Source: Blepharisma stoltei (Eukaryota > Ciliophora > Heterotrichea > Heterotrichida > Blepharismidae). From it: 64,000 nt of DNA. Of the stretch, positions 10,143 through 21,936 are shown in pieces (the stretch's first letter is position 1; each line of letters begins with the position of its first letter). The DNA lies in contig CAJZBQ010000032.1 of assembly GCA_914767885.1 (NCBI GenBank), positions 682,001-746,000 on the forward strand, in the 5' to 3' direction. The notes under the pieces are model-generated. The model was not told the DNA's origin. It searched no databases and worked only from the letters and a program-made list of their open reading frames with translations. A program made the translations under genes and the position numbers.

Positions 10143-12837
10143 TTATTGTAGGTATGGCGAAATTATTGCTTGTTTCGCTAATTTGTTCTTCTTTTTGTGT
10201 TTCTTTCTCAGCTTATCCACCATCATATCTTCATTTTTATCTAAAACATAGCTGGGTCGAAACATGACTGAATCTTTTAGATCTGGAATTTTTGGTTGAG
10301 CTTGGAAAATCTGTTTCAAAGTGTGATGATAATTGTCGCCATTTAATCCATAAATGTTATTAGGGTTAAATGGTACTAAATATACGATATTTCCATTTGA
10401 ATCATACAATTTTTCATCATTATAATCAATGTCTGGGGTTTCCCAATTATATTGAATTCCTTTGGAATTTTCTCTAGCATTTTTAATGCTGAGTTCTAAA
10501 GTGGAGGAGTCTTCATCAAAAAGCTGAACTGGTATGCCATTTTCTCCTAGTCTTGCTTTTTTGCTTATCCTTAAATATGGATTATCCTAAAATTACCATA
10601 GAAGACGTTTTCGGTCTAATTTTAATTTTTTATTACGTAAGAGTTTTTGAAAATTTCAGTCATTTTAATTAAGCGAGAAATCCTAAGACATTCTTTAAAA
10701 TATGGATCACTCAGATAAGAAGTTGGGGAAGTTGAATTATGACTGTCTATAGTTGCGATAATGCTTTCTCTCCACTTTTTATCCAGTTGCAGTTCTTCCT
10801 CTTCCAATCTGCTTTCTTCATTATTCAGAACAGATTTTTTGGATGATTTATTAGCGTAATCTGTTTCCTTATTTATATGTTTTTTCAATGTAGATTTTGT
10901 ATTAACTGGAGTAGGCTGCATTTCATCTATAGGTGTTTTCCCTCTATAGCCCGATAAGGGTTGTGGGTTCTCTGTGGGATCCCTTTGCCGGTTGAACCAA
11001 CCAGTGAATTGGTTAAACCAACGCACTGAATTGGTTTGACCAACAGAGGGATTCCACGGAAAACCCATGCCCTTATCGGGTCATATAGGGAAAACCCCTA
11101 TACTTTACTCAAAAATGAATTTCGGGGTTGGTGCTTCGCAACAGATTGGGTGACTCCTGTTGATTGTGAGCAGTTGGTATCCATGCTCAGCCTTGATATG
11201 GCTCTTGCGTTGAAATCAATTGTGGAGTTTGAGTCTGATTTCTGAAATATATTTTGGTTTTCCTCATCATTTTCAAGACCAGGCTGAGGTATAATTATGG
11301 AGTTCGAGCTGCCTGACATATTATTTGTGGATGTATGCTTTGAGCTCAAGAGTCCTTTCGAAATTTCTTTATTTAGCTTTTCTTGAGAGCCTTTATTTTT
11401 TTCTTCAAGATCTTTTATTTTTTCCCCATTTTCTTTGATTAATCTTTCATATCCCTCAGTTTTTTCGACTAATTTTTCAATTCTCTTTGACTGCTGCTCA
11501 ATCCTCATCTCTAAATTTTTCTTCTCAGCTAATCTATTTGCCAATTCAGCTTTTTCTTCATCAACTTCTGTTTTTAATTTTAGGTTTTCTTTTTTAATAT
11601 TTGCTACTTGCTCTATCATCATTTCAGCTTCTTTTTGAGTTCTTGAGAGAATCATTTTCATGTCTTCTTTTTCAAAATTTAGCGTTTTGATTTCTTTATT
11701 CAAGCTAGATATTTCCTCAATTTTTGCATTGTAATCATAAGCTAATTGATGAAATTGCTTTTCGAGTCTTTCAATTTTGCTATTAGCTTCATCGTATTTT
11801 TGTGGCTCAATAAAAGTTTCTTCAGTTTGAGTAACGTTATCAAGCTTGGTTTGTTTTGATTCGAAGATTTTATGAACTCTACGGGCAGTGTTTGTCTGTA
11901 AAATTCGGAAGTTTTTCATCAGATTTTTTTCGATATCTTCAGGCTTTAGAATTGGATTATCATAATTTCTTAGGGAAGGAATTTCTCTTTCTTGCATCAT
12001 GTCGTTGTAAATTTCATTTAGAACATCAATAGTTGCACCACCCCTGACACTATTCAATCTATTCGCCTTTTGCTTTAACAATTGATATTCCCTATCGTCT
12101 TCTCCAAAAATTTCATTTATTTCTTTTTTTATTTTCTCTTCATCTATTTTTGACTCCTTCATCCTTTCTTCTGAATCTCCTTGCATTTTTATGATTATTG
12201 CTTTGCATTCTTGAAGTTTTTTCTCAAGCCCAAGTTTCTCTTCTTTTCTTTCTTTATTTTGAATTCTAAACTGGTGTGTGACTTCTGAAAACAGTGATAA
12301 AATATATTCATTTATTTTCGAAACAGCCTTAGCTGTTTCCTCCGATTGCATTTTAATTAACGGTACAATTTCACTATAGCATTGAAATCACATATAAAAT
12401 TCATCACTCAAATTTTTAAAATTTCTTTTTGGGTTTACTTTTTGGATTCTTTTGATCTCATAATTCTCAATCCTTTCCATTATTTCTCATTTCGAAGTTT
12501 TTCCAATTAATTGAAGTGAAGGATTTATAAGTATTTTTGGAGTTGGAGTTTCAGTTGGAATTATAACAGATCGAGATAACAAATCCGGAGAAGGAGAAGC
12601 AGGGGATAGAGGCTCATGAGTAAAAAATTTATGAGCTGTGGTGTGCTCTTTAGATGTAAAACTTTTATCGTTGAAATATGTATATAAGCTTAATTCAGGG
12701 GTCTTATCACATGGGGTAGCTCTAGCTGAATTATCTGAAATATCTCGCAGGTGGTGTGAAATGGGAGGTAAAGATTTCTTAGTCCGGTGGCGCTGGCTTT
12801 GAATTTTTGAGTCAATTGACTTATGTCTTCTGCTCAT
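10143..12837 (-). CDS. Long coiled-coil protein, two IESs
   Basis: I do not recognise a specific family. After removing 10930-11102 and a probable 62-bp block at 10576-10637 the product is 819 residues. The N-terminal 120 residues are basic and Ser/Pro-rich. A long coiled coil (about 165-500, Glu/Lys heptads) follows, then a Ser/Asn-rich linker, a KKH-rich acidic/basic stretch and a C-terminal globular-looking part with YLVPFNPNNIYGLNG. TGA is Trp at least three times. It starts 46 bp from the divergent IQ-protein ATG, so the two may share a promoter. A cytoskeletal or basal-body role is plausible but inferred only from composition. Confidence 0.7.
10576..10637. mobile_element. Probable 62-bp IES
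   Basis: The 3' part of the coiled-coil gene (10143 to about 10577) has an open frame with no ATG, and the upstream part stops at 10622. Excision between TA 10576-10577 and TA 10638-10639 joins FKNS to YLRISKKARL and gives a whole number of codons. The ends share a loose inverted repeat (TAATAAAAAATTA against TTATCCTAAAATTA). Other TA pairs are possible. Confidence 0.45.
10928..11102. mobile_element. TATA-bounded IES (173 bp removed)
   Basis: The termini are inverted repeats TATAGGTGTTTTCCCTCTAT and TATAGGGGTTTTCCCTATAT, each followed by CCCGATAAGGG. Inner repeats contain variants of GGTTnAACCAAC. Keeping one TA joins LSKV to DEMQ in frame. Confidence 0.88.
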
Positions 12838-12883
12838 ATTAATACGAAAATACTATTTGCAGTCTTTAAATGGAAGTATAAAT

Positions 12884-14530
12884 ATGAGAGGAGTTAAAAT
12901 CTTCAATGCCAGTTATAATCAACTCGAAGAAAAATTAGCACTCGTCAAGACAGAGCATCAAAAAAAAGATGCAGAAATATCGTTCATGAACCAATGTGCA
13001 ACAAAAATACAAAAGATTGCAAGGGGTTATTTAACAAGAAAGCAATATGATAATGTAAATTTTAGATAGGAAATTATCATGTTTAAAGAAAGAGCTATCA
13101 AGGTATGGATGAATTCGCTTCAATCCACAAGTGACTTTTGCGTTTATAGCGTAGGAGTTATGCCTGAGATCAGTGCAAGGAAGATCCAAAAATGTGCGAG
13201 GAAATTTTTATTTTTACAAAAAATCAAAAGACTGAAGAAAGTCTACGAGACGATGCTGGAAGAAAAATTGAAGAGAATTTATGGGATAATTGGCACTGGG
13301 CTGATGTATATGAAGTCAAGAATGATTATAAATGGCTTGAAGTTCGAAATTTATAAAGCAGCAAGACTTAAAGAAATATGTGAAAAATTGGCATTATTGA
13401 AAATCAAAAAAATATACAGAGAAAACAAGCTTTCGTTTAAGGTAATTAAATATAGAATGAGAAAATACAAACGAAAGCTTAAATTTAACCAAAAATCACC
13501 TAATAAATCGAGGGACCCATCAATCGATGACAAAATTGCACAGCAAATTGTTACTGTAATAGAAGATCATGAGCTTACAAAAGTCCCCAGTGTAGCTAGC
13601 TCTTTTATATCTACTCCTAAAGATGGCCTTTTAGGAGAAACAATGCTATCTTCTCAAGGCAATATTGAATTTTTTGACGAAATCAACCAAGAAGTTGATG
13701 AAATTGCAGATGAAAGCAGCGAAGATGACTCCGTGATTCAGCGCAGAAAGGAAAAAGAAAGAAAAGAAAAAATAAAAAAGGGGTTCATCTCATATAAAAT
13801 TCCTAAATCCAAGCCGCAGCAAAATTTATTGCCTTTTCTTTACCAAAAGGATTTAATGGAAAGCACAAGGCCAATAACTCATCATTTCATGTCGACAAGA
13901 GCAACAGTCACAAGAATGTCTGAGTCAGTCCCATTAAGATATGTCCCTAAAAAGGAGCCGCCTTTAAAGCTGCCAAAAACATTGGAAACACGATATTCAT
14001 CCCCTAAAAATGCAAAAAGAAGCGATAGCAGGTCTAAATCGCCGAGCTATTTAAGAGCTACAATGTCTTATAATTTAAGCAGATGGGATGCTGATATGAT
14101 ATACCCAAAAACTGAGGCAGAAGTTCATAAGAAAACTGCAAGTGGCGACAATAAAATTAACAGTCCAACCTTTACACACACCCAAAAGACACAGCAGCCT
14201 TATAAGCCTCAGCATTTTGACAACAGGCCTGTATGAAGACCAAGCACTCACGATAACAGAAAACACTATGTTGTTTTACCTTTATCTCAAACTTTTAACA
14301 AGCCCAAGAAAATTCATCGACCAGCCACAAATGAGGCTCCTATTGTGAATAGAACTCAATCTGCCTTGAATTCTATTTCAGAAGATGTTCCTAGTGGCCA
14401 AAATCCTGGCTCCTTATCTTTTCAAGCAGCACTGCCTGAGTTCACTCAGATTTTGAATCATTATTCATCTCCTTTTTATGTGAGACTGAAACCTCAGACC
14501 TATAAAGTGAAAGGTTTTACTAAACAGTAA
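12884..14530 (+). CDS. IQ-motif protein with one 15-nt intron
   Basis: 543 residues after removing the intron at 13055-13069 (GTAAATTTTAGATAG). Two IQ-like motifs are visible: ATKIQKIARGYLTRKQ (about residues 46-61) and ARKIQKCARKFLFLQKIK. These bind calmodulin or EF-hand light chains, so the protein is probably regulated by Ca2+. A basic helical stretch follows, then a Ser/Pro-rich tail with several RSxSP-like patches. One TGA is Trp (RPVWRP). ATG 12884 was preferred because the in-frame codon upstream is only TTG. Function is unknown; cytoskeletal association is likely. Confidence 0.8.
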
Positions 14531-14559
14531 AAATATGTATAAATTAATTTTATCACAAT

Positions 14560-15330
14560 ATGGACTCGTTTGAAAACAAAGAGCCAACGTTTTATGAGAT
14601 GGTTATGCAAGACAGGCTGCAAGATATGATCTGGCAAAGCATCAAATTTGTTTTAGGAGTTTTTTGTGAAAAGTTTTCAGTGCTGATTCCTTTTAGGTAT
14701 TACCAAGATGAGATTTCGTCATTATTTTTAGGGTCTCTTGACCTCTACTCATTGCTAAAAACAAACTCAAACTTTTCTGAAAGCTTTTATTCTTTGAGGC
14801 GCATTTTTACGTCGAAATTTGATATAGTGAAGTATCTCGTTGTAAATTATATTTTGCCTTTATTAAGCAAAAGGATTTCTAGCCAGAGCTCTCGTATTCT
14901 GCACTCTTCACATGATATTATCAAGGGGATTCATATGATTTCTTATCTTTATTTGAATTTTCCTTATTTTGCTCCTGCTTATTCAATACTTAGGCATAAG
15001 GTGATTAGGCAGCAAGGAAGCAGCTCAATGGGATATGTGTTTATTTTTGTATTGCTTTTGATTAAGGGTCTTGAGCTATGGGTTTCATCAAGATCTAAAC
15101 CACCAGAATTAACAGAAGTAGCAGATGTTTCTGCTCCTTATAAAGAAAGCAAGGTCCAAAAAGGATATTGTGGAATATGTCGGAAAAATATTGTGAACCC
15201 AGCAGCTCTATCAGTTTCGGGGTATGTATTTTGCTATTCTTGCATCAAAGGGCACGTTGATGTATTTAAATCTTGCCCTGTCACTGGAATAAGAGCAGAT
15301 GTTAAAAATATAAGAAAGCTTCACTACTAA
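14560..15330 (+). CDS. PEX12: Peroxin-12 (PEX12)
   Basis: A peroxisomal membrane RING protein of the PEX2-PEX10-PEX12 ubiquitin ligase that recycles the PEX5 import receptor. 256 residues. The N-terminal Pex2/Pex12 helical domain starts with [19 protein letters not shown], followed by an [16 protein letters not shown] membrane segment. The C-terminal incomplete RING is [31 protein letters not shown], with the PEX12-typical loss of several zinc ligands. It is slightly shorter than animal PEX12 (about 350). No introns or IESs; it lies 29 bp downstream of the IQ gene. Confidence 0.95.
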   Translation: [256 protein letters not shown]

Positions 15331-15502
15331 GCAGCCAAATAGTTCTAATTATTCCTGTCAAGATTCGCTTCTAAGTTTATCAATTTCTTATAAAGATTAA
15401 TATTATAGGCTATCTGTTCATATAATATCCTCTGCTAACAAGCAAGCATAAGCTTGTCAAATTTTTGATTATTAAGATGATTTAGGAATCCATAATTAAT
15501 CT

Positions 15503-16115
15503 ATGGCTGCTGTATCAAGAACATCACTATCAAAAGCTGAGCATGATGAACTTTCTTGCGTTTTTGCAGCTTTAATTCTTCACGATGATGCCTCAGATAT
15601 ACTAATTGCCCGAGGATGGCGCTATCTTGCGCCATCCTCGGGCAATTGAAAAAATGGCCCCACATCGGGAATTGATCCCACGTGTGTGGGGCCATTTTTG
15701 GTGCGTGGAAGTCTATGCTCTACACACACCAAAAATGGCCTACACGTCGGTTCAATTCCCGATGTGTGGCCATTTTTGAATTGCCCGAGGATGGCGCAAG
15801 ATAGCGCCATCCTCGGGCAATTAGTATATCACAGTATCCTTTATTTAGGCTGACAAAATCTCAAAAATCCTCACAGCATCTGGAAATCAAGTTGAAAAAT
15901 ATTGGCCAACACTCTTTGCAAATGCCTTAAAGGGACAAGACCTTGCAAGATTACTCAGTAATTTAGGCGCTGGCGGAAGTGCACCTGCTGGCTCAGCTGC
16001 TCAATCTGGCACTACAGTTGCTAAAGAGGAAGCTAAACCAGAGGAAAAGAAGGAAGAGCCTGAAGAAGAAGTCGTTGAAGGCGCAATGGATCTTTTCGGA
16101 GGAGATGAATGGTAA
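15503..16115 (+). CDS. RPLP1: 60S acidic ribosomal protein P1, one IES and one intron
   Basis: A component of the ribosomal stalk that recruits elongation factors. Removing the IES (15600-15828) and the 15-nt intron 15834-15848 gives 122 residues: SRTSLSKAEHDELSCVFAALILHDDASDI, then TADKISKILTASGNQVEKYWP, an Ala/Gly hinge, an acidic run and an AMDLFGGDEW end. P1 proteins normally end in (D/E)DMGFGLFD-like sequence, so the terminal Trp is a variation. The junction reproduces the family motif (D-I-T-A-D-K-I), with the IES 5 bp upstream of the intron. An essential gene that depends on precise excision. Confidence 0.93.
15598..15828. mobile_element. TATA-bounded hairpin IES in RPLP1 (229 bp removed)
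   Basis: The ends are a long perfect inverted repeat, TATACTAATTGCCCGAGG on both sides, and each end is itself a hairpin (GAGGATGGCGC...GCGCCATCCTC). The centre carries a second inverted repeat (AAAATGGCCCCACA and complement). It is about 85-90% identical by eye to the nested element at 36412-36641. Confidence 0.93.
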
Positions 16116-16573
16116 TTTCATTAAAATCATACCTTTCAGTCACTTTTTGTAAAAATTGAATTTATAATGCTTCGTTAGGATAAAACAAAATTAAGTTTGC
16201 TTTAAGCTGCACTTAGTTTATTAGTAATTCACAAGTGAAAATGCTTGCAAAATAATAACTTGTGATTTGTTGAATTTTACATGAAAAATAAAACAAATAT
16301 TCATATGCGATCATAAAAAACATACAAGACAGCCATTATAAATTTATAAAATTTATTTTGTTATCTTCTAATTAATTATATAACAGAAAATATCAACACT
16401 AATCAATTTCGAATAATACCTGTCCCTTAAAGCTTAAGATCTGTTTTTATTTTATATCACCTGCTATAAGAATCCCGATGACTATACGTTTTTCTTAATA
16501 ATTTTAAAATATTTCTCATCTTTTTTAAACCATTTTTATCTGATCACCATCAAAAAGGTATCTACAATAAATA
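16116..16573. other. Intergenic, AT-rich
   Basis: About 460 bases between RPLP1 and the tetraspanin-like gene. Nothing recognised. Confidence 0.4.
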
Positions 16574-17527
16574 ATGTGCTGTTGCCCATATAAAGTTTTA
16601 CGATTGACACTCTATGTTTGCTGTATAATCATGCTTGTAAAGCCTAAATAGGGGATAGGGTCTGTGATTATTTGGATTGGATACGATCTGCAAGACTCTG
16701 AATTTGCTCAAGCGTTAGACGTGAAATATATCGGATATGCAGTCATCGGTGTAGGGGCTGGCATTATCCTTTTTGCAGCTTTTGCTTTCCTTGGCATATG
16801 AAAAGATAGTATGTTTATGCTTGGCCTTTTTATGCTTTGAGCTCTCATAGTTGGATTCGCTCTGCTAGCTCTTGCTGGGTCTTTTCTATATGCCCGAGAT
16901 AAATGAGCGTCTGATTACCTTAAAAGCGAATCCAAATGTCTGAGCAATGATAAGCTCGCAAGCGCAAACGACGCAATTATTAAGGCTGATAATGTTATCT
17001 GCACATATTATTGTCCTTGTGATTTGAAGATAGCTAATCCCAATTTATTCGCAAATCAGACAGAAACTAAAGGAACTGCTACAGATATATATACTTGTGA
17101 CCCTTGTAGTGGCTTGCCATCATACTCTAGTGAAGTCCAGAATGAAGTAGTAAGCTGGATTAATTCAAATCTTAATTTAAAAGTGACAACTTCGAATTGC
17201 AAAATGCCCGATGATATATTTGAAGACACATATTTAGGAGACTATTCGGATTATTTGCCATTCCTCAAATGGATGGAGAAAAAGTTTGATTGTTCAGGAC
17301 TTTGCACAGCTGCGAATTTGTACTTGTTTAGTGATATCAATAGAGGTGTGCCAGATGGTAGCTGTAGGCAGGAAATTTATGACTGAATACAGGATAATTT
17401 TTTGACGTATGGAATAATAGCGCTAGCATTTGGGCTGTTTCAGGTATAGGCTATATAGGTATTCATGTTCTTTTTAACAGCATTCTCATGCTGTAGCAGA
17501 TCTAGGGACAAGAAAAAAGGAGCGTAG
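16574..17527 (+). CDS. Tetraspanin-like membrane protein, two 15-nt introns
   Basis: 307 residues after removing introns 16637-16651 and 17444-17458. There are four membrane segments: residues about 9-32 after MCCCPYKVLR, GYAVIGVGAGIILFAAFAFLG, MFMLGLFMLWALIVGFALLAL, and the last at IIALAFGLFQVFMFFLTAF. A large Cys-rich loop of about 160 residues lies between TM3 and TM4 with paired cysteines (CTYYCPCD, CDPC, FDCSGLC). The Cys-rich N-terminus and SCCSR tail suit palmitoylation. Four TGA codons are Trp. The classic CCG of animal tetraspanins is not clear, so the call is by topology. Confidence 0.72.
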
Positions 17528-17723
17528 GCTGTACAGAGAAATAAATCTATACATATTTATAAAGTTTTTGAATTTATTCAGTAATTTATTCTAAATCATT
17601 TGCTTCCGAGAATTTATGATAAATTAAAATTCCCATTGAGCAGTTTTATATATATTAGCTCTATAAATATTAATTATTTCGAATAAAAATTATTCTTTAT
17701 TTACAAGAACATATATAAAATCA

Positions 17724-19678
17724 ATGAAAAAGCTTAAAATTTTTCTATTGGGTTTTGCAATTTTTATTCCGTACTTTATATATAATCCAACCCAAAATCA
17801 GCCAAGAATACTCTATGGGCTGCCTGAGAGCTCACTTTCTACTGAACAAATACGAGGAGGTGGAGAAATTCTTTATGGAATAGGCATTCTCTATGTTTTA
17901 TTTGGCATCAGAGAAGTATGTTCTGGATTTTTTATGCCAATCATTGATTATATTGTAAATAAATACTCTATTTCCCCCAATGTTGCTGGTGCAACACTGA
18001 TGGCATTGGGTGGCTCTGCACCTGAAATATTTATTTGTTTCATGAGCACTTTTGCTGCTAGCAGTACAATAGGGTTTTCAACAATCATAGGCTCAGGTGC
18101 TTTCAATGCTATACTTCTTGTTGGGATATAGCGCCAGCCTCCTTTTGGCTAGAGCTATTCCGAGGATCCCCGATGTCTTAAATCATCATCAAGCAGCTCC
18201 CAGCCAGCCATATCAGCTTTGCGACTCGAACTTGCACTCTCATTCTGAAGGTAAAGGCACTAGAACACCGTGCCGTACGCCAACGGGGAATTTGGAATTG
18301 CCCGATTGACAAAGTAAGCACCCTCTGACCTTTCTGGGCTATCCCTTTCTAACTTCCAAGTTCCATCTTCCCTAATGTTAAAGCCTTGCCCTGGACTAGG
18401 CCAATCTCGAGTAGGTTTTGAAATTGTTTTTATCAACAAATCTTGGAGATTTGGGAATAGCCTCAGCCAAAAGAAGTCCAGACTATATGCGCTATGAGTG
18501 CTAAATCAGTCTTCGAACTTCAATGATGGCAGGTCGCAAGAGATTTTATGTTCAATATGGTCTTACTTGGTCTTTTAGTCTTATTTTGAAGCAATCTATT
18601 TATTGACTGATACGAAGGACTAGTCCTTATACTTGTATATATACTTTACGTCTATTTTATGAAGTTCAATGGCACAATTGAAAAATTTTTTAAAAAACAT
18701 TTGAATTTGCCATATGAAGGAGATGAAGTAGATTTCAAACCTCTTCCTGACAAACCTTTTAAGTTAAGAAGGTATTCTATTTCGGAGCTTGAGGCCTATA
18801 TTCCTCAAGCTCTAAATTTTAAAAGAGGCATTTTAGCAAAAATGATAAAAAACGCACAGTTGCAAATAGTCAAAAATTCATCTGAGGAAAGCGAAGAACT
18901 AAGAGCCAGATTTAAATATTGCGTATATTTAATCATGAGGGCGATTGAAGAAAAGAAGAAGTGCCAAAAACGAAACAAAGAAGAAAGAGGACTCATTTAT
19001 CCTTATAAGCATGAAGTTTTTGACAAAGAAGACATAATTGCGCCAATGGCGAGAATCAGGAAATTACAAACAATTGAAGAAAAGAAAGAAATTCTTTCAG
19101 AGGTTTCACCTTCTAGATCACTTTTAAATAGAATTTTGAGATGCTTGATGCTACCACTTAGGCTGTGTCTAAAGCTCACTATTCCTAATATAGAACGCCA
19201 TCCAAAGCTGTGGATCTTTTCAATGATTATTTCATTGACCTGAATTGGAGGTCTCAGCTTTTTATTGGTATGGTGGACTTCAGATATAGGAATGGCTCTT
19301 GGAATTCCTGAAAGCGTCCTTGGGATTACAATTTTAGCGATGGGTGTATCGATTCCAGATCTTTTGAATAGTTTAAAAGTTACTATTGAAGGCCATGGGG
19401 ATATGGCCTTATCTGGATGCATAGGCTCAAACATCTTAAATTTAGGTGTAGGGATAGGAGTTCCATGCTTTTTCGAAGCCGTCATTAATCACCCTATAGA
19501 TATCCCAGCAGATTTATACATGGCAGAATACGTGATGATGAGTGTATTTGGGACTTCTTATATCTTCCTAGCCGGCTTTAAGTTCCAACTATCCCGCCAT
19601 TTCGGGGTTGTTATGTTCTTTTTCTATGCGTCATTTCTAACGATATTTTTGGTGTTTGAGTTTTTAAACATTCATTAA
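17724..19678 (+). CDS. K+-dependent Na+/Ca2+ exchanger (NCKX-like), one IES
   Basis: Exports Ca2+ in exchange for Na+ across a membrane. Removing 18129-18487 gives 531 residues. The N-terminus has a signal/first membrane segment. The alpha-1 repeat is VAGATLMALGGSAPEIFICF, with IGSGAFNAILLVGICA directly over the IES site. QWWQVARDFMFN and LFIDWYEG follow. A cytoplasmic loop of about 190 basic residues precedes alpha-2: ESVLGITILAMGVSIPDLL and GSNILNLGVGIG. Five TGA codons are Trp, including one in the QWWQVARD motif. The length and motif order fit NCKX; ion specificity is inferred from family. Confidence 0.92.
18127..18487. mobile_element. TATA-bounded IES in the exchanger gene (359 bp removed)
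   Basis: TATA at 18127-18130 and 18484-18487. Keeping one TA gives GGGATATGCGCTATG and restores GICAMSAKSVFELQWW. The interior is GC-rich relative to its surroundings and lacks the long hairpins of other TATA elements. On the minus strand a frame of about 50 codons (starting near DWPSPGQGFNIREDGTWKLE) is open; I do not recognise it. Confidence 0.9.
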
Positions 19679-19723
19679 TTACTTTATAACGCATTGATAA
19701 ATATAGTAAAATAAACCGAAAAA

Positions 19724-21313
19724 ATGTTAAAGAATTTGGATCTGAATAGCAGATTTATTATTCCGCCGTCTCTTTCAGAGAACTCACAGCGCTCTTCACC
19801 ACAATTATACACGCTTTCTTCTACAAGGACACCGTCATATGTATTTTTGCCTTCTGCCAGTTTAGAATCCCCATATGCTTCGCCAGTAGGTAATGAAAAA
19901 TCACCAACGGCTTCAGATTTAAAAATAAGGAAACTGGAACGGAGTGTTCAGATGTGAAAGGAAAGAGGAAAAGTGTGGACAAATGAACGAAAATCGCTGA
20001 AGAAAAGGCTGACTGAGGTCAACCAAGAATCAGGAACTTGAAACAGCAGATTTGTTACTTTGAGGAGAACAAAAAACCCAATTGTAAATAGAGTGGCTAA
20101 TAAAACTTCTTGGATAGGTAGCCTGGAGAATACAGTAAAATGGTGTGGGAAGAAACCTGCCCTCTTAATTCTTGCTGCTGACATCTCATAGGGTGCGCAG
20201 GAACCTTGAGGAAGGGAGACGGCGTTCGGGAATATGTATTCTGCTGGATTTTTCCTAATTTGGTGAAGGGCAATGTCGGGTTAGCCGACCGCAAGCTTTC
20301 ACTCCAAATTCAGGCTTTTCCCTCAGAGGAAAATTGGTTCGATAGTTGGAAAGGGGTCTCCTAGCAGAGCAGTGGAGTTAATCCTGACCATTCGGAACTA
20401 TTCCCCAGCGTGAAACCAGAAGTTACGCCCTGGGCTTTTGATTTCCATTCAGGTTGATAGTCAATTAGAAAAATAACCCATTTTGAAATTTTCCATTGTG
20501 GGCAGCCGATACGGTGATGCTACTCACCTAGCCCTCATCAGGTAGGAACAGCCTTCGCGATATTGTGAAACGCGAGCTGGCGATCAGAAGGGAGGCCATA
20601 GTGATGAAGGCAGTCAGTTAGAACTGCAGCAGGCTTCTCTATAAGTATTAATAAGTTAATTTAAGGCTAGCCCAGAGAAATCACAAATATTGAAAAGCAC
20701 TGAGATTTCTATAAACTCAAGTGATCTCGAAAGCAACCCTGACGTAGAGTCGCTTAATGAAAGCATTAATACTTTATTCAAGTGCCACAAGAAAACTGCT
20801 GAAGATATAAGAAAACAAAAATCATTAGCGTCTAAAACTAAAGAACAAATAAAATCGTTAGAAAAATCAGTGACCAAAATCCAAAAAACTATCGAAAAAC
20901 TTGCACCGCTGATAAGTGTAAACTTATCAATACCAGAGAAAAGCCTTGTAGATGAATTATCTGATAATTCTAATTTGATGACAAGAGATTCTTTCAGTAA
21001 TTATATTTTTGAAGACAAAAATAGCAGTATTGGTTATGCGTCACCAACTTTAAGTCAGTATAGTCCTCCATCAAAATTCAGCTTCAAAAAATCTGGGCTT
21101 TTTAAAGGCGAAAAAGAAAACAGAGACCCAAATTTTGTAATTGCTGAAAATGAGTCAGAAATCTTGAAGGAAGAATTTGATTTAATATTAAATGATACAA
21201 AAAGAATGATTAAAGAAAAAATTGAGGCATCGAAGCATCAGTCACAAGATGATGCAGCAGTGATGGGTATTATGGCAAAATCTATTGAGAGCTTAATTTT
21301 GGGTAAGAGGTAA
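19724..21313 (+). CDS. Coiled-coil hypothetical protein, one large IES
   Basis: I do not recognise it. Removing about 570 bp (20098-20668) yields 339 residues. The N-terminal 70 are Ser/Pro-rich. A helical charged stretch with TGA-Trp codons (QMWKERGKVW) leads to the junction IVNRVA/SPEKSQ, then a coiled coil (about 160-210, KSLASKTKEQIKSLEKSVTK) and an acidic C-terminal helix. The frame resumes exactly at the GGCTA direct repeat. Function unknown. Confidence 0.6.
20098..20669. mobile_element. GC-rich 570-bp IES
   Basis: Bounded by GGCTA at both ends (TA at 20098-20099 and 20668-20669). The interior from about 20170 to 20630 is markedly GC-richer than the host gene and has no long open frame. 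Its base composition resembles the repetitive elements at 50227 and 52210, but I see no clear shared stretch. The exact left TA is one of several in-frame options. Confidence 0.65.
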
Positions 21314-21358
21314 TTTATGATTTTTATATTAAATTAATATTTTTATATATAAAACTTA

Positions 21359-21853
21359 ATGAGTAGTCGACGGTCAAGATCTCGATCTCGATCACGATCT
21401 CCCGAACGTCCAAACTTTACTCCGTCAGGGATTTTAGCTAGATATGAAAACGAAAACTCAGGGATTGCTATTAAATACACTGAACCATTAGATGCATCTC
21501 TTCCTAGATATCATTGAAGACTTTTTGTATATGAAGGAAATAATGAAAAAGATCCAATTGATTTACACATAAAAAGCAGCTATATAATTGGAAGAGATGA
21601 AAATATTGCTGATATTTTAATACCTCACATGTCTGTTTCTAAGGAGCATGCTGCAATACAGTTTAGAAAACGAAAGTCTCATATTCTTCCATATATAATA
21701 GACTTGGAAAGCAAAAACGGCACATATTTGAATGACAAGAAATTAGAAGCTGCAAGATTTTATGAAATTCAAAGCCAAGATATTTTGACTTTTGGGACCT
21801 GTGAAATGGAATATGTTGCAGTTAAAGGCGATAAGCTTAGGTATAGAGAATAA
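21359..21853 (+). CDS. FHA-domain protein, SNIP1/Pml1-like
   Basis: 164 residues. A short Arg-Ser repeat (RSRSRSRSRS) is followed by a linker containing YHWRLFVYEG (Trp from TGA) and an FHA domain: YIIGRDENIADILIPHMSVSKEHAAI and LESKNGTYLNDKKLEAARFYEI. The conserved GR, S-x-x-H/E and NGT-N positions bind phosphothreonine. The RS-tail plus single FHA layout is that of SNIP1/Pml1 splicing-associated proteins (RES complex). The role in splicing is inferred from family architecture. Confidence 0.8.
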
Positions 21854-21936
21854 GTGTTTAGCAATTATATGGGGCACTTGAATATTCACCCAAATTTTAA
21901 TCATTAAGTTGAATTTAAAATTTATATTTATAAGAC

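Noticed and set aside
18129-18487. A tRNA in the exchanger IES (GCGACTCGAACTTGC looks like a T arm)
   Set aside because: No matching acceptor, D or anticodon arms could be folded around it.
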